From: Strix aluco
Taxonomy: Eukaryota > Chordata > Aves > Strigiformes > Strigidae
Reading direction: 5' to 3'
NCBI RefSeq assembly: GCF_031877795.1
Contig: NC_133935.1
Span: 81,621,748 to 81,685,747, forward strand
DNA: 64,000 bases
The notes below the pieces were generated by a model. The model was not told the DNA's origin. It was given only the letters and a program-made list of their open reading frames with translations, and ran no database searches. Positions 12,606 to 24,383 of this stretch are shown here, piece after piece. Numbering within the stretch: position 1 is the stretch's first letter; every line of letters begins with the position of its first letter. A program made the position numbers and the translations under genes.

Positions 12606-14400
12606 ATTTCACATCCTGCATCAGTGTTCTTAGCAGATAGAAACATCCTGTCCTTTGAATAACGTTTCCGGAAGATCGACGCGAGAACTTCAGCTTACCA
12701 AAAGACATGGACATCCATACCATTTTCCTTTCAAGTTTGTGTTGTTTCATACGTTTTCCGTGTAACCTCAAATAACGAAACCACCAGATTGCTTCACTGT
12801 TCTTCATCTTAATTAAAGATGATTTCCCTCCATATCCAATGCATTATTTAATTAGTGGTGTATCCACTCTGAAGACTTTCTCTTGCCTTTGTTTTTCCTC
12901 CATGATTGTATTTTTCCACGTGATTGTATGCTTGCCAGCAGTGTTTTGTCTTAAGCCACGCAGAGGTGAATACACACAGCCGGGTGACTCCTCCCATCCC
13001 CAGGGACCAGGGTGGCATCTCTCTCCATCATGAACCCCGGGGGCTCGATGAGCATTTGACCTGGCAAAGCTCTTTGCTTCTGCAGACCCATTTTTCCTTT
13101 CCTGGCTGCTGTGGTACCAATGACCAGTCATACGCAGCTGTGATTAAAAAGTCCTCACTGGATTTAGGAGGAAATAAAGCAGGATTCCTCCCAGCAGTGC
13201 CTGGTTTCCTAACTACAACAAGGAGAAGCTATTCCTCAAAGAATTTCCCCTACATGGTCCTAGGATGGCTCTCGAGCGTCTTTGAAGTGCAGATTGCTGG
13301 TCGTTCTCCCCTCACTTTTCGCCCCCGTGTTGCCCTACCACTTCGATCTCAAAATGTATTAGTTTGCTGCTTTCCAGGAAGAGGGTCTGCACACTGTGAT
13401 TTTTCAACCACTGCCCTTGGCAACAATATTCACCTATTTTAAAAAAAAAAAAAAGTCACCTTTTGACTGGCACTCTGTTGATATCTCAGCAGTTCAGATG
13501 AGTGAATCGATCAAGAAATTGCACTACCCTCTTAGACACTGAAAGGGTCGCTCCTTTCAGATCAGGGCTAAGGTAAAATCGTATGCAGCCCTCCATGCAA
13601 ACCTTCACTTCTGCACCTTTCATCAGCACTAAATTCACTTTAAAAATGTCGAGAAAAAGTCTAGAAGGTCTTAACCTGCAACATCTATCAATCACCAGGT
13701 AGTTTGAGTGTGTTTCCTGAAATTCAAGGAAGAGCTTGCTAGAGCCTTTACCATTGTGTTTCCTTTCCCTGTGTATATTTAGGTGCATTTTTTTTTTTTT
13801 TTGGAAACTATTTGGCCTTTGAGTGTCTCAACAGAAGTGCTATTACAGAGTGGGATGGTTTTTAAAATAATTAGTCTCTTTTTTTAACAACCGTAAAGCC
13901 TGTTTCTCAAATGTTGCCGAATGCTCACAAGTAACCGAAGCCAATGGGAGCATTTTGCTCTCCTGGCACCTGAGAAACCAGGCTCCCAGCCCTTCGCGAC
14001 CCACCTCCTGTGGACTTTTAGGAATGACCCTGTTCTCTCTGAAACTGTGGAATAGATCGAATATGCACTGCAAACCTTAAAATTTGAGTCTTTCCTTCCT
14101 TTGTGGCTTGGAGTTGCCTGCACTGGGCAGGGAGCACCAGCCTGTTGTGTCCGTATCGTAACCCTTCAGCAATGGAATCAGCGTTTTGTAAATTTGGAAG
14201 ATTGCATTTGTGTTTACTTACTGTGACTACTGTTCAGACTTTCTTCAGAAATCTTTTTATAGGGTTTATTAGAGAGAAGAAAAAAAATCATTCCATATTT
14301 AGGTAAAAATGTCTCAATCTTCTGTATATATGTTTTATTAATATGTAAATATTTAGATATTTTTAAATTACTATGTTCTTAATAAAGCGACAAGGGACTA
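12606..14400 (+). other. BEND7: BEND7 3' UTR (inferred)
   Basis: The region runs from the stop codon to the AATAAA at 14381-14386. It is AU-rich, especially at its end, and contains A and T homopolymer runs at about 13440 and 13788. Two Pumilio-type sites (TGTATATA 14323-14330 and TGTAAATA 14344-14351) lie just upstream of the poly(A) signal. Open frames here on both strands show no sign of selection that I can see. The cleavage site is not determined. Confidence 0.5.
14381..14386 (+). terminator. BEND7 poly(A) signal AATAAA
   Basis: A canonical AATAAA follows a very AT-rich stretch and is followed by a GT-rich segment ('gttgtgaaatggtgtataa'), as expected of a downstream element. It is the best end point for the transcript whose last exon is at 12544. 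Confidence 0.55.
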
Positions 14401-14409
14401 GTTGTGAAA

Positions 14410-15165
14410 TGGTGTATAACATTTGTGTCGTGTTATCGATCTCTGGGAAACCCTCTTTGTCAGTTCAGAAAAGACAACCTACAATAAATAACTTTAATTG
14501 CATGTGTGTTCCTGTGTTTTGTGCTGGATTTCCATATTTCAGAGCAATTACCTAGCATTTAGTGGACTACATAGGGAAATGTATAGGAAAACCCTAAAAG
14601 TTACCACCACAATACTATTTTTCCAGCTGGCTCAGACAGAAACCATGCTGCCTGCCAATCACAACGACGTCTATATCCAATAGCATAATAACCCTTGAGT
14701 ATTAAGTGCTGATATGCTTGAAGTCTAATTTTAATTGAATTAGGTGCCTTTATAATCTGCACTTAAAAGGTTAAGCTCTGCTTCTATGGAAACAACACAT
14801 AGGAAGGACAAACCAATACTCAGAATTTGGAGTAGTCACAAAGATATATGCTTGGTAATTTATTATCACACCCTCGTCAAATGTTGTTTAGCCTTAGAAA
14901 ATACTTCCTGCAAAAACATGTTCCTGCTAATCTTCCATCAATTACAAGGAGCCAGTGAAGTGACAAAGTGGCTCACCACACCTTTTCTGCTTTATATAAG
15001 GAGCACTAGGGATAAATTGCTGGTAAAAAGTCTAGTGAGAGTTTGCTTTACGCTTTGGTCAGCACAGATCAGCTGCAGCCTGGTGCAGGTCTTGCATCCG
15101 TGTGATATGGTGTGAGTCAGCACAGTCCCTCTCCATTGGGGAGCATTGAAGGAGCAACTAAATCA
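14410..15165. other. Intergenic, nothing recognised
   Basis: This is sequence between the putative BEND7 poly(A) site and the next CR1. Some short plus-strand frames exist but none has splice sites, domains or composition that I can support. Confidence 0.4.
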
Positions 15166-16000
15166 GAGATCACAGAAGGGTTTGGCTTGGAAGGGACCTT
15201 TTAAGGTCACCTAGTCTACCCCTGATGCCAGGGCAGGGACACCTTCCACTAGCCCAGGTTGCTCAAAGCCCCGTCCAACCTGGCCTTGAACCCTTCCAGG
15301 GAGGGGACAGCCACAGCTTCTCTGGGCAACCTGTGCCACTGTCTCACCACCCTCATTTTTGTAAAAACTTTTTTCCTAATGTCCAGTCTAAACCTACCCT
15401 CTTTCAGTTTAGAACTGCTGCCCCTTGTCCTGTCGCTACAGACCCTGGTAAAAAGTTTGTCTCCATCTTTCTTATAAGCCCCCTTTAAGTATTGAAAGTC
15501 CACTACAAGGTCTCCCTGAAGCCTTCTCTTCTCCAGGCTGAACAATCCCAACTCTCAGCTTTTCTTCACAGGGGAGGTGTTCCAGCCTTCTGATCATTTT
15601 TGTGGCCTCCTCTGGCCCCGCTCCAAAAGGTCCATGTGTTCCCTGTACTGGGGACCCCAGAGCTGGACACAGCACTGCAGGGGGGATCTCATGAGAGCAG
15701 AGTAGAGGGGGAGGGTCCCCTCCCTCGACCTGCTGGCCACACTGCTCTGATGCAGCCCAGGACACAGTTGGCTTTCTGGGCTGCGAGCGCACATTGCTGG
15801 CTCACGTCCAGCTTTTCATCCACCAATACCCCCAAGTCCTTCTCCGCAGGGCTGCTCTCAACCCCTTCATGCCCCAGCCTGTGTTGATACTGGGGGTTGC
15901 CATGACCCAGGTGCAGGACCTTGCACTTGGCCTTGTTGAACCTCATGATATTCACATGGGCCCACTCCTCCAGCCTGACAAGAAGAACAGCAATTGCTGT
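15166..16000 (-). mobile_element. CR1 LINE, minus strand, 5'-truncated
   Basis: On the plus strand the copy starts with the reverse complement of the CR1 3' end ('atcacagaagggtttggct', 'ggaagggaccttttaaggt') and proceeds through the 3' UTR into the C-terminal part of ORF2. Minus-strand frames encode the typical CR1 segments ([38 protein letters not shown]), broken by frameshifts. The 5' limit is placed near 16000, where similarity to the CR1 pattern fades. Confidence 0.92.
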
Positions 16001-19000
16001 TGCCCTCCACATATCCACGAATTGGCTTCAGATCTGAATGCAACTCATCACTCACACAATTAGGAATCTTCTAGCTTTATGGAACAAATCCATCCTTTGA
16101 TAAACAAGTATTTTCACTCACCTGCTCTGTGCTGTAAGTCATCCCCCAAAGTGTGGCTTTGTTTGGCTTGGTTTTTTTAAACAGGGGACAGGTTAATACA
16201 CTTACTTGTAACATTAAGTGGCCTGTCTTTAAGATACAATTAAAAGTGAGAAATGCTGCTGTGTGCCAGGATCCCCAAGGCACTAAATTTCATCTGTGCT
16301 GCAAAGCCACCAGCAAGTCTGCAAGGTTGCAGTTTCACCTGTTGAAACAGCCTCAGGATGGAGCAAGTGCCGTTGCCAGCACCCACGCATGGGCTCCAGC
16401 TGAGCTCCAGCACCCTTCCTGGGCTGTTTGGCCAGTGCGTACCTCTGTCCTGTGTACAGGACACTAGAGATTAATACTTTGGGTGAAAAAAATCCTTCTG
16501 AAGCTTGAGAGGAGAAAGGATATCCTCCTGGTAACATGAAAGGAAACTGGAGCCTGGGCTTTATAAAAAATGCATTAATTGTGAGACAAGAAGAAAGTCA
16601 TCTCAAGTGCCTGTGACATGTTGGTTTAGAAATGGCTGGCTGAGTCTTTCGGGGGAAACACATGCCATCACGTCAGAGTGGTTTGGGGTTGGGTGGTCTG
16701 GATGCTGCCACCCCTCCTTCTCCTCCCCAAAACCTATCCTTTGCTGAGGTCGTGATGCCTTACAGGGAAGCACATTTATCCTTCGCAGGGGAAGGGAGGG
16801 GGCACAGTCCTGGGAAAAAGCCATGGGGCCACATCCTCCTAGAGACACAGATGTAGACAGGATTTTGCAAGATTTTTCAAAAATAACCCCCTTGTGCATG
16901 TTCTCCCCCAAATCCAAAGTAGCAAAATGCCTTGTAGGAGGTGCCGAGACATCCCTTCTCCCTGCACTGGCTCTTCCACTGCTCAAGCAACCCCACAGCT
17001 GGACTGGGGCAAGCACCTTCACCCCTTCCCACCACACTGTCATCACAGAGAGGCACGAGAGGGGTTTGTACAAGTAGGTCAGGTATGATTTCTCATCTGC
17101 TGGATGCTAATAAAAGCCACTGATGTGAAACCTATAACATTATGTGTATAAATAATTTAGCTCTAGTGTGTAAACACTGATTCTGGGCTTTAAAAAAAAT
17201 GAAATAATTCCATCAGCTTTTCCCCTCCCCTCCATGCATATGTCGTTATGCCTGACTGCTAACAGGGGCAGAAAATAGCTAATACTTGGGGAATTTGGAA
17301 ATCAGGGAGACACACCCCTTGTGTTTCTGCACTGGCTCCTCCCTCCACCCAGATCCTCAGAGGTATAGAGGAATCAGGATGAGCAAGGCAGCTAATTAGG
17401 AACAAGGGCGTAATTCTGGCTTGTAATTGCAAGTAACTGTTGACCAGAGGGATGGTGGTAAGAGGAGAAGAGGCTGCGTTTCATGACCCACATTATCCCC
17501 TTCACTCCTCTCACTCTCTCGGGCAGATGCAGACAGCAGACTCACACTACATAGCATCCATCTGACCCTTCCAGCAGCTGCCTTCAGATGAGCTGTTTTG
17601 CTCCAAAATTGCCCTCAGAAGGAGTCCCCACAGAGTGTCTAAGCCCACCTCGAGCTGACCTCGTGACTCTCCAGCCCTGGAAGACTTCACCACAGCCAAG
17701 CAAGGAAGGTAACAGCCAAATAGCAATAGCATCCTTCAGAGAGCAAATTCAGCCATCAAGAGTGGCTGCAGGGGGCAAGCGAGGCCCCATGGCTGGAAAC
17801 ACTGGGCCAAGGCCAGGAAGGAGCCGCTTTGGCTCACCCTTGCCCTGTGGGACCTTTGTCAAGGATTACAAGCTGCTGTGGCAGGTAGCACGCCGTTAGC
17901 TGGACCCTCGGCCTAAAAGTTGCCAAACTGGTCCATAATCTTTTCTGAAGGTCTGGGAGGATGAATGGTCCACTGGTGGTTGCTCTCCCATGCAGCTCTT
18001 CCCAGCATAACTTTGAGTTAAAGTGTTCACAACACTGCAGTTGCCCCTGATGCTACCAACTGGCATGGGGTGAAGACCTTCATCTACTTCTGCCCAGCAG
18101 GAGCTATCATGGGTGGGAGAACTATGGTGGCCCATGTCTCCTGCTGGAGCCTGGCCATAGGCCTAGCTTGGGGTGACAACCACCACCATGTCCAGGGATG
18201 TCCCCTGGTCACGTCCATCACCAGCACACCCAGGAGAATTGTCATCTTCAGGTGATGCCTGGGCAGGTCAGGGTGGATGGAAAAGGCCAACCCACATAGT
18301 TCTGCCATCCACTGACACTCGCGTGGCCTCAGGGACATTCCCTGCCCAGGGGTGGTTCAGCAAACCGTCATATGGACAGCACGTGCACACACTGGGAGGT
18401 GATCCTGCACTCCAGCAAAGGAAATCAGTCCATGAGACTTCTAAAAAAACCTCACTGGCAGCAACAGGGAATGTTGCAACATCCTGCTCCACTTTTGCCT
18501 CATGCCCAGTACTGCCCCGGTGGCACCAGGTGAAAGTGAGTGCGGGCTGGAGGAGGACAAGGGGGCATTTGCATGTCAGGAGACTGGGAGCCCATGTCAG
18601 CTCCCCAACGAGTCACCGTGAAGTTAGCACAGAGGGATCTGGACTGGAACCAGCATGTGGCTATTGCCGTTACCACGGCTTAGAGAAAGCAAAGATTAAT
18701 GTAATCATTTAATCCCAAGAGATTTCAGGATTCACTGACTGTATCTCATGTCTCCATCCATCACAGCACAGGGGATGCGTGTAAACTGCTATGCTCTTAG
18801 CTGGACCTCTGCTCCCTTCTGATTTCCCTTTCCCTGAGATCCTGCATGCGCGCTCAGACCCCAACGCTCCCCACTGCTGCATCTCGGCCTCCTGATGCTG
18901 CGGCGCAGCTGTGGTGGATCCTGCCCACAGCATCTGGCCTGATTTTTGGCTGGTCAGAATAGTGAAACCAGCCACCCTTAGTTTTCTTGACTTTTTCCAT

Positions 19001-19099
19001 GGTGATGGCTTGGTCCACAAAGCCCTGAGACCTCCAGCTCCCTGGAGCATACAGCTTGATGATGGCAGCACCAGTGGGAGATCCACTTCCTACCTCTCC
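16001..19099. other. Intergenic, nothing recognised
   Basis: This is moderately GC-rich intergenic DNA. Many short frames occur on both strands, the longest around 18173-18712 on plus, but none resembles a known domain and none has paired splice sites. The last 200-300 bases before 19100 may be older parts of the adjacent CR1 ORF2, but the resemblance is too weak to call. Confidence 0.35.
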
Positions 19100-20529
19100 A
19101 TCAGCATCAGGACAGAGACTGGGAGAATGACCCCCTCGCAATCCAGGAGGACACAGTCAGTGACCTACTGCATCACATAGACATACACAAGTCTGTGGGA
19201 CTGGATGGGATACACCCGAGGGTGCTGAAGGAGCTGGCTGGGGTGCTCGCCAAGCCACATTCCATCATTTACCAGCAGTCCTGGCTGACCGGGGAGGTCC
19301 TGACAGGTTGGAAATTGGCCAATGTGACGGCCATCTATAAGAAGGGTCGGAAGGATGATCCAGGAAATTACAGGCCTGTCAGCTTGACGTCGATGCCCGG
19401 GAAGCTGATGGAGCAACTCATCCTGAGTACCATCATACAACACGTGCGGGACAACCAGATGATGAGGCCCAGTCAGCATGGGTTTATGAAAGGCAGGTCC
19501 TGCTTGACAAAGCTGATCTCCTACGACAGGGCGACCTGCTTATTGGATGAGGGAAAGGCTGTGGATGTAGTTTACCTTGACTTCAGTAAGGCCTTTGACA
19601 CCATTTCCCACAGCATTCTCCTGGTGAAACTGGCTGCTTGAGGCTTGGATGGGCACACGCTTTGCTGGGTAAAAAACTGGCTGGATGGCCGGGCCCAAAG
19701 AGTTGTGGTGAATGGAGTTAAATCCGGTTGGCGGCCGGTCACGAGTGGTGTCCCCCAGGGCTTGGTTTTGGGGCCACTCCTGTTTAACATCTTCATTGAA
19801 GATGTAGACGAGGGGATCAAGTGCACCCTCAGTAAATTTGCAGATGACACCAAGTTGGGTGGGAGTGTTGATCTGCTCGAGGATAGGGAGGCTCTGCAGA
19901 GAGATCTGGACAGGCTGGAGCGATGGGCTAAGGCCAACTGTATGAGCTTCAATAAGGCCAAATGCCAGGTGCTGCACTTGGGCCACAACAACCCCCAGCA
20001 GCGCTACAGGCTTGGGGAGGAGTGGCTGGAGAGCTGCCAGTCAGAGAGGGACCTGGGGGTGTTGATTGACAGCCGGCTGAACATGAGCCAGCAGTGTGCC
20101 CAGGTGGCCAAGAAGGCCAATGGCATCCTGGCTTGTATCAGCAATAGCGTGGCCAGCAGGGACAGGGAAGGGATCTTACCCCTGTACTCGGCACTGGTGA
20201 GGCCGCACCTCAATGACTGTGTTCAGTTTTGGGCCCCTCACTACAAAAAGGACATTGAATGACTCGAGCGTGTCCAGAGAAGGGCAACGAAGCTGGTGCA
20301 GGGTCTGGAGCACATGTCGTACGAGGAGCAGGAGCGGCTGAGGGGACTGGGGTTGTTTAGTCTGGAGAAGAGGAGGCTGAGGGGAGACCTCATCGCCCTC
20401 TACAGCTACCTGAAAGGAGGTTGCAGAGAGCTGGGGATGAGTCTCTTTAACCAAGTAATAAGCGATAGGACAAGACGTAATGGCCTCAAGTCGCGCCAGG
20501 GCAGGTTTAGACTAGATATTAAGAATTAA
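19100..20529 (+). pseudogene. CR1 ORF2 reverse transcriptase, broken by two nonsense codons
   Basis: One frame runs from the RT domain to the C-terminal region. It is interrupted by TGA at 19639-19641, just after the SKAFDTISHS block, and by TGA at 20260-20262, and it ends early at TAA 20527-20529, where the usual C-terminal segment shifts frame. CR1 ORF2 encodes an endonuclease and reverse transcriptase that copies the element into new sites. This copy lacks the endonuclease and cannot make a complete enzyme. Having only two stops over 1.3 kb implies it is younger than the other CR1 pieces. Confidence 0.85.
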
Positions 20530-20733
20530 TTCTTTACAGAAGGGGTTGTTAGGCGTTGGAATGGGCTGCCCAGGGAGGTGGTGGAGTCCCCATCCCTGGA
20601 GGTGTTCAAGAGGCAGGTTGACATGGCGTTTGGGGCTATGGTGTAGTTGGGATCTGTCAGTGTTAGGTTAATGGTTGGACTAGATGATCTTCAAGGTCCT
20701 TTCCAACCTAGATGATTCTGTGATTCTGTGATC
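19100..20733 (+). mobile_element. CR1 LINE with long reverse-transcriptase region, plus strand
   Basis: This is the longest CR1 in the window. From about 19100 it encodes the middle and C-terminal parts of ORF2, then the CR1 3' UTR ('ggttggactagatgatctt') and the terminal ATTCTGTG repeat ending near 20733. Reverse-transcriptase hallmarks are visible in order: a YKKGRKDDPGNYRPVSLTS block (about 19335), YLDFSKAFDTISHS (about 19570), a [15 protein letters not shown] block (about 19744) and the catalytic FADDT box (about 19837). The 5' part with the endonuclease is missing. Confidence 0.93.
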
Positions 20734-22189
20734 CTACTGGGCTGATGCTGTGGGGAGAGCCAAAGGCAGACAGACTGGGCTGGACACCCTGCAGGGAATG
20801 GGGTTTGCCTTGGGATTAGCAACACCCTTTGTCTGCATAAAATTTGCCCAACCACCATAGTCTGGCCAGGCAACAGGACAGCATCAGTGACACCTGATGA
20901 CTCACAACGCATTTGTCATTCTGTCCCTCTGGTCCAGGTTACCACAGGTGATCTGATACTGTGGAGAGCTGCCCTGCATGGGGATGCCACTGCCCTTCGC
21001 TCCTTGCCCCAGGGCTAAAACACAGGCAGAGGCTGGTGAGCAGCCCCCAGCTGCCCTGAACACCCAGGTGCTGCCAGTTCCCAGGGAGCGGGCACCAGGA
21101 CATGGCAGTGGATGTGCTGGATCCTGCAGAGATGGAGTTTTGGGTGCTGCTGCCAGACCTCCTCCATTTCCTGGCTCCTCTGCTTGTCAGGGCATCACCT
21201 TCACAGCTTCATCACCTGGAGAGCATAAAGTGAGCCAAACCCCAGTGCATTAACATAGATTTTGCATTTAACATTTATTACAGCAATGAGCTCCTGCGTG
21301 GGTCCTTCGCTGCCCTTCACTGAGCATGATGGATCAGCGCCCATCTTTCATTTAATGAACCCTTGGGGAAGCCTTAGAGCAGCAGAGACTCCTGCCTCAG
21401 CCACAGGTCTCCCACGTGCAGGCTCACAGCACCCACCCCAGTGGGGTGGTATCCCTGGGGTCTCCATCCAGCCCGTGGCCAGGGCCAGGCAGTGAGGACC
21501 TCCTCCTTCCCCAGGCTGTCTCACCTCTCCCTTGGTTTTTATTTCTACCTCCTGCTCTGTGGTGATGTTCTCCCTTTCCCCATCCCTCCCCACAGCAGAC
21601 GGGACACCCTTTTGGGGTGGCAGGGAAAAGCCCAGGTTGAAGCTGGACCTGCAGGTGTGATGGACCTGCAGCGAGGATGATGGACACCTTCTGCTTGCCC
21701 AGCCCATGACACCCCTGTCCTCCAGAGGAGCTGCAGACAGGAGCAGGAGGTGCTGCCAACCCAGGGAAGCTGCAGCCACACACCTCATCCCAGGCTGTGG
21801 GGCTTTCTGAGCAAGCCAGCATTCACTTTAATGAATAGAAGTGGATGCTTTCTCCAGAATAAATCTCTTATAGCTGGGGACTGCTTTTGGAGAGCTTCTG
21901 GTAACTCCACTTGTTGCTGTTCAGGTGGGAAGCCCAGGTTCATGGCCAAGGTTTACGCCCTTCCTGCTCTGAGTCAAACCATTGCACTTCTTTTCATGCT
22001 AGGCAAAAAATCAAACAAGCTCAACCAAGGGAACGTGAGGGCTTGATCTGGGGAGGGATTTCATTTTGAGGAGAATGTTGCTGAGGTCTCAGCCTGCAGT
22101 TTTGCTGCTCAGCAGTGTCAGGTTAGCTCCAGCCCAGGGGGGAGAGCTGCTTGGGCAGGATGGAGACCTGCAGATCCGCTCTCCCATTC
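20734..22189. other. Intergenic, nothing recognised
   Basis: GC-rich intergenic sequence with scattered short frames on both strands. None has recognisable domains and I see no repeat family. Confidence 0.35.
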
Positions 22190-23312
22190 TGGTGGGTTGA
22201 CCCTGGCTGAATGCCAGGTGCCCACTAAAGCTGGTCTATCACTGCCCTCCTCAACTGGACAAGGCAGAGAAAACACAACAAAAGGCTCGTGAGTCGAGAT
22301 AAGGACAGAGACATCACTCAGCAATTACCATCACAGGTAAAACAGACTCAATTTGGGGTGCATTAGCCTAATTTATATGAATCAAATCAGAGTAGGATAA
22401 TGAGAAATAAGAAATAAGTCTTAGAACACCTCCCCACCCCTCCCTTCTTCCTGGGATCAGCTTTAATCCCGATTTTCTCTACCTCCTCCCTACCAGCAGT
22501 ACAGGGAGAAGGGGAATGGGGGCTGTCGTCAGTTCATCACACCTTGTCTCTGTCGCTCCTTCCTCCTCAGGGGGAGGACTCCTCACACTCTTCCCCTGCC
22601 CCAGCGTGGGGTCCCTCCCTCCATGAACTTCTCCAACGTGAGTCATTCCCCACAGGCTGCAGCTCTTCACAAACTGCTCCAGCGTGGGTCCCTCCCACGG
22701 GGTGCAGCCCTTCCGGAACAGACTGCTCCAGCGTGGGTCCCCCACGGGGTCACAAGTCCTGCCAGAAAACCTGCTCCAGAGTGGGCTCCTCTCTCCACAG
22801 GGCCACAGGTCCTGACAGGAGCCTGCTCCAGTGTGGGGTTCCCACGGGTCACAGGCTCCTTCAGGCATCCCCCTGCTCCAGTGTGGGGTCCTCCCCGGGC
22901 TGCAGGTGGAGATCTGCTCCCCCGTTACCCTCCCTGGGTGCAGGGCACAGCTGCCTCACCATGGGCTGCACCACGGGCTGCAGGGGAATCTCTGCTCTGG
23001 CACCTGGAGCACCTCCTGCCCCTCCTGCTTCACTGACCCTGGTGTCTGCAGGGTTGTTTCTCTCACATATTCTCACTCCTCTCTCCAGCTGCAGTTGCTG
23101 CTGCACAGTAACTTTTTCCCCTTTTTAAATATGTTATCCCAGAGGCACCACCACTGTCACTGATGGCCTCGGCCTTGGCCAGTGGTGGGTTCCTCCTGCA
23201 GCCGGCTGGCATTGGCTCTGTTGGACATGGGGGAAGCTTCTAGCAGCTTCTCACAGAAACCATCCTGTATTCCTCCCCTGCTACCAAAATCTTGCCATGC
23301 AAACACAATACA
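22190..23312 (-). mobile_element. Solo retroviral LTR with internal tandem repeats
   Basis: The plus strand starts TGGTGGGTTGACCCTGGCTG and ends near AAACACAATACA. Read on the minus strand it is a TG...CA element of about 1.1 kb that starts TGTATTGTGTTTGCATGGC. I recognise the pattern (the 'ggctcgtgagtcgagataag' block, the CTGCTCCAGCGTGGGTCC repeats and the 'catgggggaagcttctagca' block) as an LTR common across neoavian genomes, but I do not assign a family name. The flanks CCCATTC (22183-22189) and CCCATCC (23313-23319) look like a diverged target-site duplication. No internal retroviral sequence adjoins it, so it is a solo LTR. Frames across the repeats are spurious. Confidence 0.8.
22596..22905 (-). 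repeat. Tandem ~50-bp repeats within LTR
   Basis: Seven diverged units start with CTGCTCC or a variant, at 22596, 22628, 22674, 22723, 22771, 22823 and 22873. Their spacing is 32, 46, 49, 48, 52 and 50 bases, and each carries a CAGCGTGGG-type core. They belong to the LTR and explain the unusually long open frames here. Confidence 0.85.
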
Positions 23313-23461
23313 CCCATCCACTTCAGGGGCACATACCTCTCTCCTACACACCTGACACTGGGCTCTGCATCACTGTTCACAATGTTTCATGTGGTGGGCA
23401 CATCTTTTTCACAAGAAGAAATGTCATCAGCTTCACGAGCACAGCTAGGGCCAGGGCATGG
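23313..23461. other. Short spacer between LTR and CR1
   Basis: About 150 bases of unique sequence; nothing recognised. Confidence 0.4.
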
Positions 23462-24378
23462 AAACACAGAATGGTTTGGTTTGGAAGGGACCTTTTAAAG
23501 ACCATCTAGTTCCAACCCCCCTGCCATGAGCAGGGACATCTTGCTCTAGACCAGGTTGCTCAAAGCCCCATCCAACCTGGCCTTGGACCCTTCCAGGGAG
23601 GGGGCAGCCACAGCTTCTCTGGGCAACCTGTTCCAGTGTCTCACCACCCTCACAGTAAAGAATTTCTTCCTTATGCCCAATCTATACCTATCCTCTCCCA
23701 GTTTAAAAGAATTGCTCCTTGTTCTGTCACTACAGGCCCCAGTAAAAAGTCTCTCTGTTTTCCTTGTAAGACCTTATTATATATTGAAAGGCCTCAATAA
23801 GTTGTTCCTGAAGCTTTCTCCTCTCCAGGCTGAACAACCCCAACTCTCTCAGCCTGTGTTCTTAGGAGAGGTGTTCCAGACTGATCATTTTTGTGGCCTC
23901 CTCTGGACCCGCTCCAGCAGGTCTATGTCTTTCTTGTACTGGTGACCCCAGAGCTGGACACAGCACTGCAGGTGGAGTCTCACCAGAGTGGAGTAGAGGG
24001 GGAGAATCCCCTCCCTTGACCTGCTGGCCACACTTCTCTTGATGCAGCCCAAGGACATGGTTGACTTTCTGAGCTGCAAGCACACGTTGCTGGCTCATGT
24101 CCAGCTTTTCATCCACCAGTACCCCCAAGTCCTTCTCTGCAGGGCTGCTCTCAACCCCTTCATCCCCCAGTCTGCACTGATAGTGGGGATTGCCCTGACT
24201 CAGGTGCAGGACCTTGTACTGGGCCTTGTTGAACTTCATGAGGTTCACATGGGTCCACTCCTTCAGCCTGCCAAGGTCCCTCTGGATGGCATCCCTTCCC
24301 TCTAGCAAATCAGCTGAACCACTCAGCTTGGTGCCATCTGCCAACTTGCTGAGGGTGCACTAAAAACCACTGTCTATG
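23462..24378 (-). mobile_element. CR1 LINE, minus strand, 3' portion (split element)
   Basis: The plus strand starts with the reverse complement of a CR1 3' end ('cacagaatggtttggtttgg') and runs through the 3' UTR into ORF2. Minus-strand frames show [14 protein letters not shown] and LKEWTHVNLMKFNKAQYKVL. The CR1 similarity continues through 'actgtctatg' up to 24378 and resumes at 28458. The provirus at 24379-28457 therefore inserted into this CR1, duplicating CTATG. Confidence 0.92.
24374..24378. repeat. 5-bp target-site duplication, left copy
   Basis: CTATG immediately precedes the TGTCC terminus of the provirus. The same five bases follow its right terminus at 28458-28462. A 5-bp duplication fits ERVL-type integration. 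Confidence 0.75.
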
Positions 24379-24383
24379 TGTCC

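Noticed and set aside
12523..12807. Minus-strand 94-codon frame overlapping the BEND7 terminal exon
   Set aside because: The plus strand has an acceptor, an in-phase coding end and a 3' UTR here; the antisense frame has no support.
18173..18712. Plus-strand frame of 179 codons in the intergenic region
   Set aside because: No recognisable family, broken by overlapping frames on the other strand, and no exon signals.
22596..22905. Regularly spaced repeats considered as a CRISPR-like array
   Set aside because: The window is vertebrate nuclear DNA, the units are diverged and contiguous without unique spacers, and they lie within an LTR.
22544..23128. Long plus-strand frame (194 codons) and overlapping minus-strand frames
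   Set aside because: They run through the GC-rich tandem units of a solo LTR, and open frames on both strands are a by-product of the repeat period.
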